Below are positions 44,144 to 51,793 of a DNA stretch of 64,000 nucleotides, piece by piece (position 1 is the first letter of the stretch; the number at the start of each line of letters is the position of its first letter). Below the pieces are notes generated by a model that made no database searches, had not been told where the DNA came from, and saw nothing but the letters and a program-made list of their open reading frames with translations. Source of the DNA: Pseudomonadota bacterium. GTDB taxonomy: Bacteria > Bdellovibrionota_B > Oligoflexia > Oligoflexales > CAIYRB01. The position numbers were made by a program, and so were the translations under genes. Where the stretch lies: the NCBI GenBank assembly GCA_026390435.1, contig JAPLFY010000137.1, positions 1 to 64,000 of the forward strand, read 5' to 3'.

Positions 44144-44150
44144 GCCTTGC

Positions 44151-44197
44151 GCCCTCGACTCTGTCCGCGAAAACGTCGGACAGGGCGAGGGTGTCTT
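44151..44197 (+). terminator. Intrinsic terminator of the peroxiredoxin gene
   Basis: The stem pairs GCCCTCG with CGAGGGT and CTGTCCG with CGGACAG, with the short internal loop ACT/GG. The terminal loop is about nine bases (CGAAAACGT). It is followed by GTCTTATATCTCTT, a T-rich tail. Confidence 0.8.
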
Positions 44198-44286
44198 ATA
44201 TCTCTTACCACCGCCTGCCAGACCTACCCGGACTGTGACACATTCATCATGTGACAGACTAAAGCAGCAACTCTGGAGACCGGCTC

Positions 44287-45237
44287 TTGGTCACTTCGGA
44301 AGTATTAAATAAAAAATATCGACGCGCCTACGTTGAAATCAGCAACATCTGTAATCTCAAATGCAGCTTTTGTCCTGAAGTAGAGCGTGCTCAGCAAGTC
44401 ATGGATGCAGCGACTTTTAAGCGTATTGCCGCTGACATTGCGCCGCTCGTGGACGAAGTTTGCCTTCACTTAATGGGCGAGCCGCTCGGCCACCCGGAAC
44501 TTGCAGACATTATCACTGCCTGCACCGATCACAAGCTACCAGTAAACTTAACGACTAACGGCATGCTGATCACCGGCCATCGGCGAGACCTGTTACTCTC
44601 GCCGATTGTTCGTCAGGTCAATATTTCCGTCCACAGTTTCGAAGCTAATTTCCCAACGCGGGACATCGAACCATACCTGCAACGAGTCCTGAGCTTTGCC
44701 GGCTTAGCTGCGGAATTACGCCCTGAACTCTACATTAATCTGCGCCTGTGGGATCAAAAGCAGGGTGAGAACATACCCGAAAGCAACGCTCTCATCAGGT
44801 CTACGTTAGAGCGCGAGTTTGGCGTCGATTTGTCCGTCGGAGCTATCGACGTGCGCCGCCGGAAACAAGTCCGTCTAGCCGGTCGTTTGTCAGCGCATTT
44901 TGACTCGCGATTTATCTGGCCCGCGATGAATTTACCGCACCGGTCCAAGCAAGGATTTTGTCACGGCCTTGGTAGTCATTTCGGTGTCCATGCGGACGGG
45001 CGCGTGGTTCCTTGTTGCCTGGATAAAGAAGCCGTCATAAATCTTGGGAACGCACTCAAGACTCCAATATCCGAGATACTTAAGAGCCAACGCGCCGTAA
45101 ATCTACGGGAAGGATTTGATCGCGGCGAACTGGTTGAAGACCTCTGTCAGCGCTGCCCATTCATCTCCCGTTTTGATCGACAAGCGCGGCGACTTCGGGC
45201 TGAATCAAGCGCCAGCGGTGGGCGCCCCAAAGTCTAG
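44287..45237 (+). CDS. Radical SAM protein with C-terminal SPASM-like Cys region
   Basis: The 316-residue protein has the CxxxCxxC motif at C22, C26, C29 (ICNLKCSFCPE) that binds the SAM-cleaving 4Fe-4S cluster, and the radical SAM barrel signatures HLMGEPLGHPEL and INLTTNGM-like VNLTTNG. The C-terminal part has VVPCCLDKEA and LCQRCPF, with spacing typical of SPASM/twitch auxiliary clusters. Such enzymes often modify peptides or act in maturation. No small precursor peptide gene is visible next to it. The start is TTG at 44287 with GGAGA eight bases upstream. The next gene, 32 bases on, is the GH35 beta-galactosidase. Confidence 0.85.
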   Translation: MVTSEVLNKKYRRAYVEISNICNLKCSFCPEVERAQQVMDAATFKRIAADIAPLVDEVCLHLMGEPLGHPELADIITACTDHKLPVNLTTNGMLITGHRRDLLLSPIVRQVNISVHSFEANFPTRDIEPYLQRVLSFAGLAAELRPELYINLRLWDQKQGENIPESNALIRSTLEREFGVDLSVGAIDVRRRKQVRLAGRLSAHFDSRFIWPAMNLPHRSKQGFCHGLGSHFGVHADGRVVPCCLDKEAVINLGNALKTPISEILKSQRAVNLREGFDRGELVEDLCQRCPFISRFDRQARRLRAESSASGGRPKV

Positions 45238-45269
45238 AAATCCTAAAAACTGCAGGAGACCGCTAATCT

Positions 45270-47138
45270 ATGACACAGGTAAAACAGATGTTAGTGTCGG
45301 CTTTGCTCGCCCTAGCGGGAGCCACCACTGTGCAGTCATTATCAGTATTGGCCGATACAGCAGAAAAGCCACCCAGCTTTGCCATCCACGGTAACCAATT
45401 CGAACTCGATGGCAAACCATTCCTAATTCGTGCGGGTGAGATGCATTATGCGCGAGTGCCGAAGGAGCATTGGCGACATCGCATGAAAATGCTACGTGCG
45501 CTCGGTCTCAACACCCTAACCACATATGTGTTCTGGAACCTGCACGAGCCTCAGCCTGAGACCTATAATTTTAGTGGCCAGTTAGATATCGCGGAGTACA
45601 TAAGGACCGCGCAAGAAGAGGGATTATTTGTCATCCTGCGGCCAGGCCCGTTCGTCTGCGCCGAGTGGGAGTTCGGCGGACTACCTGCCTGGCTACTCAA
45701 AGATCCGACACTAATGGTACGCAGTGGCGACCCGCGATTTATTGCAGCCTCAGGAAGGTACTTGAGTAAGGTTGGCGAGCAAGTCAAAGATCTAATGATC
45801 AGCAAAGGCGGCCCAATTATCTTAACTCAGGTAGAAAACGAATACGGCTCCTTCGGCGCTGACCGCGACTATTTGAATGCTATCCGCGCTGCGCTTACTA
45901 ACTCTGGCATCGACGGCATTCTCTTTACTTCCGACAACGTGCTTGGACAGCACAATATTTTGACGCTACTAGAGAGAGGCTCCTTTCCGGACTTGCCGTT
46001 GGCAATAAATTTCGGTCAGAACGAATCCGCTGCGAGTGCTTTTGGCGTTCTAGATAGTTTTCGTCCCGAAGGCGTTCGGCTGAACTCCGAATTTTGGTTC
46101 GGCTGGTTTGACCATGTTGGCGGCAAACATTCGAACAAAGATATGCAAATGGGTCTAGATAGTCTGAAATGGATGTTGGATCGCAAGATCAACATCAGCA
46201 TCTATATGGCGCACGGCGGCACCAACTTTGGCTTTATGAACGGAGCCACTTCTGAGCATGGTTTCTACCGCCCTGATACCACGAGCTATGATTATGATGC
46301 TCCGATCAGCGAGGCCGGACTTCCTACGGCAAAATTTCATGCGATTCGGGCTATCCTTCAACAAGAGCAGCCAGGGGCGACGCTACCAGCTATTCCTTCT
46401 ACGCCCAAAATGCTTAAGCTCGCACCGTTCGCTTTTACAGAAAGCGCCTCACTTGACCAACTGCTTGGACAGCCGATCATCTCCAAGTCACCGAAGACCA
46501 TGGAGGAGGTTGACCAAGCCTATGGTTTCATTCTCTATCGTCATCACGTGAAGAAGCCTTATGACGGCATGCTAGCACTTCGGGATGTGCATGATTATGC
46601 ATGGCTGCGTCAAGGCTCCAAGCTACTTGGCACCCTCGATCGTCGTTACAATCAAAGTACTTTAGATATCCATCTTGAGGCGGGAAAGCCGCTCGACATC
46701 TTAGTAGAAAATCATGGGCGCCTAAACTTCACTCCGGAGTTAGCCTATGATCGTAAGGGCATCACCAAGCAAGTTGTGAGCGACACTGGTGAGCTGACTG
46801 ACTGGGAAATATACCCACTACCACTCAACAACCTTTCCGCCCTTCACTTCACGAAGGCGAAAAAGCTAGGCCGTCTGACGGGTCCAACATTTTTTCGCGG
46901 CTCCTTCAAATTGGCTGAGGTGGGCGACACATTTATTGATACTCGCGGCTGGGGCAAGGGTGTGGTGTTTGTGAACGGACACAATCTTGGGCGCTACTGG
47001 CGCATCGGACCGCAGAGAGCACTTTATTGTCCTGGCTCATGGCTTCAAAAGGGCAACAACGAGATCATAGTTTTTGAACTCGAAAATGCTTCGATGGCTT
47101 CGATGGGGTCAGGCACTGGCGCTAACCTCCCAACATGA
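45270..47138 (+). CDS. GH35 beta-galactosidase, secreted
   Basis: A signal peptide (VSALLALAGATTVQSLS) is followed by the GH35 catalytic barrel: GEMHYARVPKEHW, TYVFWNLHEP, RPGPFVCAEWEFGGLPAW, the acid/base Glu in TQVENEYGSFG, and the nucleophile Glu in NSEFWFGWFDH. The C-terminal third carries the usual beta-sandwich regions (FVNGHNLGRYWRIGPQRALY). The protein cleaves terminal beta-galactosyl groups from glycans in the periplasm or outside the cell. Its length (622 residues) is normal. The last codons contain the 15-base repeat also found after the ABC permease gene, so the C-terminus (MGSGTG...) may be altered. Confidence 0.93.
   Translation: MTQVKQMLVSALLALAGATTVQSLSVLADTAEKPPSFAIHGNQFELDGKPFLIRAGEMHYARVPKEHWRHRMKMLRALGLNTLTTYVFWNLHEPQPETYNFSGQLDIAEYIRTAQEEGLFVILRPGPFVCAEWEFGGLPAWLLKDPTLMVRSGDPRFIAASGRYLSKVGEQVKDLMISKGGPIILTQVENEYGSFGADRDYLNAIRAALTNSGIDGILFTSDNVLGQHNILTLLERGSFPDLPLAINFGQNESAASAFGVLDSFRPEGVRLNSEFWFGWFDHVGGKHSNKDMQMGLDSLKWMLDRKINISIYMAHGGTNFGFMNGATSEHGFYRPDTTSYDYDAPISEAGLPTAKFHAIRAILQQEQPGATLPAIPSTPKMLKLAPFAFTESASLDQLLGQPIISKSPKTMEEVDQAYGFILYRHHVKKPYDGMLALRDVHDYAWLRQGSKLLGTLDRRYNQSTLDIHLEAGKPLDILVENHGRLNFTPELAYDRKGITKQVVSDTGELTDWEIYPLPLNNLSALHFTKAKKLGRLTGPTFFRGSFKLAEVGDTFIDTRGWGKGVVFVNGHNLGRYWRIGPQRALYCPGSWLQKGNNEIIVFELENASMASMGSGTGANLPT
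47103..47117 (+). repeat. 15-base repeat, copy 2 (end of the GH35 gene)
   Basis: ATGGGGTCAGGCACT is identical to 24325-24339. Here it supplies the codons for MGSGT near the C-terminus of the beta-galactosidase. Confidence 0.6.
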
Positions 47139-47201
47139 TTGTATTTCGGAAACGGATCACACACAGCGCGCGCTTTTAGGAGCTTAGCGTTGGTGCCCCA
47201 A

Positions 47202-47237
47202 CCCCACTCACCCCACTCACCCCACTCACCCCACTCA
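47202..47237. repeat. Four tandem copies of a 9-base repeat in a non-coding region
   Basis: CCCCACTCA is repeated four times without a gap. It lies in the 396-base space between the GH35 gene and the serine hydrolase gene. A second, weaker periodic stretch (12-base units around ATAACCCACCG) lies at about 47328-47368. On the minus strand both repeats fall in one small frame (47412-47176) that would give a short membrane-like stretch (SVGYAAGYVTSYVVGWFVLG) and a GVS repeat tail; there is no good ribosome site, so I do not call it a gene. Nothing else is seen in 47139-47534. Confidence 0.85.
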
Positions 47238-47534
47238 CCGTCGGCTCATCCGGCGCATCAGCTTGGCCCGTTACCCGAATACAGACTAAAAGCGCATGAA
47301 ACCGACCCAGAACGAACCATCCCACCACATAACTCGTCACATAGCCCGCCGCATAACCCACCGACATATAAAGATAAATGCCGAACCTCCAGCACCACCT
47401 TGACCGCCACACCGGTCTGAGGTTATGACTTATATCGACACACTACATTTAGTTTAGACAATGCTGTGCTCCCCCCACCGTAATATCGTGAGTTCTAATC
47501 AGTCGCTTGGCGTAACGCCCTGTGGGGTTTTCTT

Positions 47535-49292
47535 ATGCAATTAAATCTACTTTTTAAGGCACTTCTTCTATCTCAGCAGCTTTATGCGAGCGAGGCGATA
47601 ACCTCAATTCCGCAACTAAGCGTTGAGCTACAAGAGGCGAATTATTTCTCGAATGACCCTGCCACCTTCGTGACGGTGTGCCGCGGCTCAACCTGTCAAT
47701 CAGCAGCCGAGGGTTACACGGGAATAGGTCGTCAGGAGCCCGTAACTCTGGACAGCTTGGTTACGATTGGTAGTAACTCAAAATATATCACCGCTATTAT
47801 GACCCTAAAACTTGTCGATCAAGGCCTACTTAAGCTGACTGACAAGTTAACCGACTTCTTCCCCGAATATGGCCAATGGGGCGAGGTCACCGTGCGTGAT
47901 CTTCTCAACCATTCCTCGGGTATTCCTGAGTACGTATTCAGTAAAGAGGGCATCAACCGTATCTTGCGTAGCGCCTTCAACTGGCATTCACGCAAGTGGA
48001 AGCCACGCGAATTAATCAACGCTGTAGCAAAACAGCCCTCCATGTTTCCGGTTGGGACTAAAGTTGAATACAACAATACCAATTACGTCTTACTTGGCAT
48101 GATTGCAGAGAAGGTCACCAGTCAACCTCTGGATCAAATACTAAGGACTCAGTTATTCGAACCGTTAGGTATGAATTCCACCTATCTATCTCTGCCAGAA
48201 GACCAAAAGAAATTCCGCGTCTCGGGCTACATGGTGGCAAATTTGCCGTTTCCTGGGTGGTTCATTAATACGTTTTCGCGCAAGATCAAAAAAATCGGAT
48301 CGTACCTTGATACGACCAATATTTTCGACAGCTCCTTCGTTTGGGCTGCCGGTGGCATCATCTCAAACACATCCGACCTTACGCGACTGACCTACGCACT
48401 CTTTCATGGCGAGATCCTAAAACCGGAAACGCTCGCTGAAATGAAAACAACTCGACTGGGCTCCGTTCTGGGAATGCCGCTGCAGTATGGACTCGGCTTG
48501 ATGAAGACACCGTCGCTTATCGGCGATGGCTTCGGTCATGGCGGGTTGGTACCTGGATATCAGACGATCACGAATTTCTTTCCCGAAAAAGATCTGACTT
48601 TAACCATGTCATGTAATATGGGTCCGTCGCAGCTTTATGCGGTGTATAACGATTTTCTCTCTCGGCTACAAAAATCCGAGGAAGACAAACCTTTCGTCGA
48701 GTCAGAGGCGGTAAAAAGCGACAACCTAAGGAGCAAAGGGATTCACTTGCGCCTAAAGGGACACTTGGCTGAAGATACTACCAATAAAGTCTTTTTCCGG
48801 GATGCCTTTGGCTACGCCGAAGTTAAAGAAAACGGCAGGAGCTCACTACCTTTCTCCACTTTCGAGGCAATCGCAAAAGAAGCCAATGGACGCTCTGAGC
48901 TCGAATTACGCATCAAGGGCAGTCTCACCTTCCTCGACTTGCAGGCACAGGCAACAGTGAGCCTGCCATTCCTCACTGTCATCATTGACCAAAGCGAACT
49001 TCATGGCGCCACCGAGACTTTAATAGAGTCAAGTGATGCCCGGCGCATATTTGCCTTTAAAGGCTTGGCACAGGTGGCTCCTGGAGGCAAAGAAGATCTA
49101 TGTGTCACAGAAATTATCGATCTTGCTGAGACTACCGCTCTCCAAATCGCTGGCACAAGTGAACACGGTTTCCACTCGCAAGACAGCATCAAGCTTGCTG
49201 GCAACATACCTCTGCGCAAGGTGGCAAAAGACGAGAAAGTGCCGGAGCTAGAGCAGCGCAACCTAAAGGTTTGCTCTAGCGCTTCACATTAG
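47535..49292 (+). CDS. Serine hydrolase of the beta-lactamase class C/penicillin-binding family
   Basis: A signal peptide (LNLLFKALLLSQQLYAS) precedes a hydrolase domain of about 360 residues. Motifs: nucleophile SxxK in GSNSKYITAIM, tyrosine motif in KVEYNNTNYVLLG, HxG in GFGHGGLVPGY. Other typical parts are LLNHSSGIPEY and GGIISNTSDLTRL. The C-terminal 180 residues form a beta-rich domain of unknown role. Family members are D-Ala-D-Ala peptidases, esterases or amidases; true beta-lactamase activity is less likely given the extra domain. The gene is preceded by the repeat-rich region and stands alone. Confidence 0.85.
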   Translation: MQLNLLFKALLLSQQLYASEAITSIPQLSVELQEANYFSNDPATFVTVCRGSTCQSAAEGYTGIGRQEPVTLDSLVTIGSNSKYITAIMTLKLVDQGLLKLTDKLTDFFPEYGQWGEVTVRDLLNHSSGIPEYVFSKEGINRILRSAFNWHSRKWKPRELINAVAKQPSMFPVGTKVEYNNTNYVLLGMIAEKVTSQPLDQILRTQLFEPLGMNSTYLSLPEDQKKFRVSGYMVANLPFPGWFINTFSRKIKKIGSYLDTTNIFDSSFVWAAGGIISNTSDLTRLTYALFHGEILKPETLAEMKTTRLGSVLGMPLQYGLGLMKTPSLIGDGFGHGGLVPGYQTITNFFPEKDLTLTMSCNMGPSQLYAVYNDFLSRLQKSEEDKPFVESEAVKSDNLRSKGIHLRLKGHLAEDTTNKVFFRDAFGYAEVKENGRSSLPFSTFEAIAKEANGRSELELRIKGSLTFLDLQAQATVSLPFLTVIIDQSELHGATETLIESSDARRIFAFKGLAQVAPGGKEDLCVTEIIDLAETTALQIAGTSEHGFHSQDSIKLAGNIPLRKVAKDEKVPELEQRNLKVCSSASH

Positions 49293-49333
49293 TCAGTTAC
49301 GTCACCAGTAGTGTGCCGAGCCTCAAGAAGCAG

Positions 49334-50332
49334 CTATAGCTGTCCGTGGGGTAGCTCTTTGCTGAAGTGTGGTTCGGCAGTTCTGTAGGCGAAGAACACA
49401 GCTGCCGACCCCAGGACGAAAAACAGATCCAAAGTGATACTGGTTTGGCAGTCGTTTTCGAAAATTGCCGCAACTAGGGTTTGGCCAAAAGAATTTAATT
49501 CTGCCGCGGAAGACGTCACAAATATACGTCCAATCTGAAGCAAAAGATAAAGTAGCGCGAATATTGCGACACTTCCGAGCCACTGCGGCAGTTGTGTTTT
49601 TTTAATCCCAAGTCTTTTTGGTTCCGGCATTAGTGCAATGAGCAGAATGATGTGAAGAAAAATAAGGTTTACTATGTAAGCCAACGACGAGGTGGACAGT
49701 AGGGGACTTAAAACGATTGATGCCATGGCTAGGATGATACTGAACCCTAAAACGGGACCAATCGTGTGCAGTGGAGAGGGTCCGACATCGCTCATATTGG
49801 TGGATAATGTAGAGTCGATCCCACTTTTAGAGATTTGCTCTCGACACACCCAATCTGCCAAAAAAAGAGCAAAAGCCACGCTTATCGCACCGAGAAACCC
49901 CAGCAAGGCAAATCGCCATGCTGGGCGACCACCTGCGCTCTTTAAAATACTGACGAAGGCACAGGTGGCAATTAGGAGTTGTGACGACCAGAACCAATGT
50001 TGTGGTGTCTTGCTCACCAATCGATAGGCTTGGATAAATAAATCTGATTCGGATATCCAAAGTTGCCAACTGCCACTTGCAACAGTTGAGAAAGTCCAAT
50101 CAAAGAATCGAATAATGTAATACCAGGTGCTCAGCCCTGCAATCAGAGCAATGAGCATGAACACCGTCGCGAATATAATTCCTCTTCTCGCTCTGCCGTC
50201 ACCTTTCTTCAGACTCTTGAAAAGCTTCAGATAGGAGGAGAAAGTACGTTTGCCGACAGCGAAAAATGCGTACGCCAGCACGCTGAAGTACATGGCGACC
50301 GAGGCAGCACCAATCAGGATTTTTACGGTCAC
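49334..50332 (-). CDS. Multi-pass membrane protein, unknown function
   Basis: The 332-residue protein has about eight or nine hydrophobic helices (LIGAASVAMYFSVLAYAFFA, IIFATVFMLIALIAGLSTWY, FALLGFLGAISVAFALFLAD, AYIVNLIFLHIILLIALM) and no recognised motif. The start is GTG at 50332. It is convergent to the serine hydrolase gene (41-base gap) and 63 bases downstream of the M28 peptidase gene on the same strand. No function can be proposed. Confidence 0.65.
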   Translation of the reverse strand: MTVKILIGAASVAMYFSVLAYAFFAVGKRTFSSYLKLFKSLKKGDGRARRGIIFATVFMLIALIAGLSTWYYIIRFFDWTFSTVASGSWQLWISESDLFIQAYRLVSKTPQHWFWSSQLLIATCAFVSILKSAGGRPAWRFALLGFLGAISVAFALFLADWVCREQISKSGIDSTLSTNMSDVGPSPLHTIGPVLGFSIILAMASIVLSPLLSTSSLAYIVNLIFLHIILLIALMPEPKRLGIKKTQLPQWLGSVAIFALLYLLLQIGRIFVTSSAAELNSFGQTLVAAIFENDCQTSITLDLFFVLGSAAVFFAYRTAEPHFSKELPHGQL

Positions 50333-50395
50333 CGAGAACCCATATTTTATCGTTCATGTTTGAGAGACATCAAGCAGCGCATTTCCAGAAGCTCT

Positions 50396-51715
50396 TTAGC
50401 GAGTTAATAGCTCCAGCGAGACGCGAGTGAGCAGCGTCGTCAAGCGCGCCATATAGTCAAAGTTGACTCCACTGACTTTGTCACATTTCCTGTGGTAGCA
50501 AGGATTTGCATCCCCTCCGAAGAAATTCTCCGAAAGCACTACAGCTGGCTTACCCGCTCGCCAAAAACTCGCATGATCGCTACGGCTAGTGCATGCAGCA
50601 ACTGGCTTCAGCTTTAGTTCAGGGTCGCGCGCTGCTACATTTTTAAAGACTCGCGATAGCTGCTCGGATGAGTTCTCATTACAGTCCATGACGTGAAATG
50701 AGCCATCGCCGCGCGCATTATAGCCAGTCATTTCCATATTAATCACACCAACTACCCGATTAATCTCACCGCTATCGGCCAAGGATTGTGCATAAGCTTC
50801 CGAACCGACTAGGCCTAACTCTTCCTCATCGAATGCAACAATTCTCAGATTGTATTTCAAGGACGCATCTTTCAACGCTCTAGCCATAGCTAGGGCCGAG
50901 ATAGTCCCAGAGCCATTATCATCTGCACCGGCATTTCCTACTGAATCAAGATGAGACGACACGATTAGCACGCGACTAGTATCACTGCCGGCCTTTTCGG
51001 CCACAAAATTTGCATTGGTGCCGAAACTTCGACCTTGATACGGTACCTCTGCAACGGTAAAGCCCAACGCCTCATATTGCTGACGCAGCCAAGCGCGCGC
51101 GTGGGCCTTATTCTCATCCAGTCGCCGCTCGCTGATCCTAAGCTCCTTACCATTTAGACTCACAGGAAGGTCGCCCGACAGTTGACGCAACTCCGTAACC
51201 AAAACATCCGGCTTAATCACAAGGCCACTAGCCAATTCGGGTGAACCAGCAAATTCCTGCTCCGCTGCGGTAAATTCCATTAGACTTTTGTCAACAGCTG
51301 GCGAGGTGCGTTCCCGCGTTGCCAACTCCTCACCATAAAGCGTGGGCACACCAGCAACCATATGCAAATCAGCATCATATGATGCCGAAATCACCGCAAA
51401 ATTACCGAACCGATCGAGCTCGCCAGGCAAAACCGCGGGGCTACCGGAATGGAGTTCGACCATGACTAGACGCTCATCCGTTGCCGGGAAGAGACGCGAA
51501 CTCTTTAGTGCTCCCTGCACAGGCTGAGAGGTAGCAACAAATTGGAGCTGATTATCGGCTAATCTATTATAAAACCGCGCCACACTGCCTTTAGTGACTA
51601 AAGAGAAATAGGCGCCACGAGGCTCATCATGCCCCCGCAGTCGGTAGTCTGCATCAGTGCAAGCCGTGCCAGCGAGGAGAATTCCAAGCAAACACACCCT
51701 AGCATTATGCAGCAT
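50396..51715 (-). CDS. M28-family aminopeptidase lipoprotein
   Basis: ATG at 51715 with GGGAG eight bases upstream is preferred to the longer frame (51766), giving 439 residues. A lipoprotein signal (CLLGILLAGTAC) is present. The M28 zinc-peptidase domain shows SSHLDSVGNAGADDNGSG (first His and bridging Asp), FDEEELGLVGSEAYA (catalytic Glu and zinc Glu), and GYNARGDGSFHVMDCNEN, then SRSDHASFWRAGKPAV with the last His. Enzymes of this type are di-zinc aminopeptidases that remove N-terminal residues. It would act at the cell surface or in the periplasm. Confidence 0.9.
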   Translation of the reverse strand: MLHNARVCLLGILLAGTACTDADYRLRGHDEPRGAYFSLVTKGSVARFYNRLADNQLQFVATSQPVQGALKSSRLFPATDERLVMVELHSGSPAVLPGELDRFGNFAVISASYDADLHMVAGVPTLYGEELATRERTSPAVDKSLMEFTAAEQEFAGSPELASGLVIKPDVLVTELRQLSGDLPVSLNGKELRISERRLDENKAHARAWLRQQYEALGFTVAEVPYQGRSFGTNANFVAEKAGSDTSRVLIVSSHLDSVGNAGADDNGSGTISALAMARALKDASLKYNLRIVAFDEEELGLVGSEAYAQSLADSGEINRVVGVINMEMTGYNARGDGSFHVMDCNENSSEQLSRVFKNVAARDPELKLKPVAACTSRSDHASFWRAGKPAVVLSENFFGGDANPCYHRKCDKVSGVNFDYMARLTTLLTRVSLELLTR

Positions 51716-51793
51716 AGCGTTAGCTCCCAAATCAGTTGATCGATAATCAGACCAATCATACCGCATACAGGTACCGAATCTACAATTTTAATA

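Noticed and set aside
47202-47237. CRISPR array
   Set aside because: The repeats are only nine bases long, directly adjacent without spacers.
47176-47412. Minus-strand small membrane-like frame
   Set aside because: It has a hydrophobic stretch with YxxG periodicity but no ribosome site and overlaps simple repeats; not supported as a gene.
47139-47420. Plus-strand His/Pro-rich frame after the GH35 gene
   Set aside because: It is made by the CCCCACTCA repeats and has no start context; treated as repeat region.
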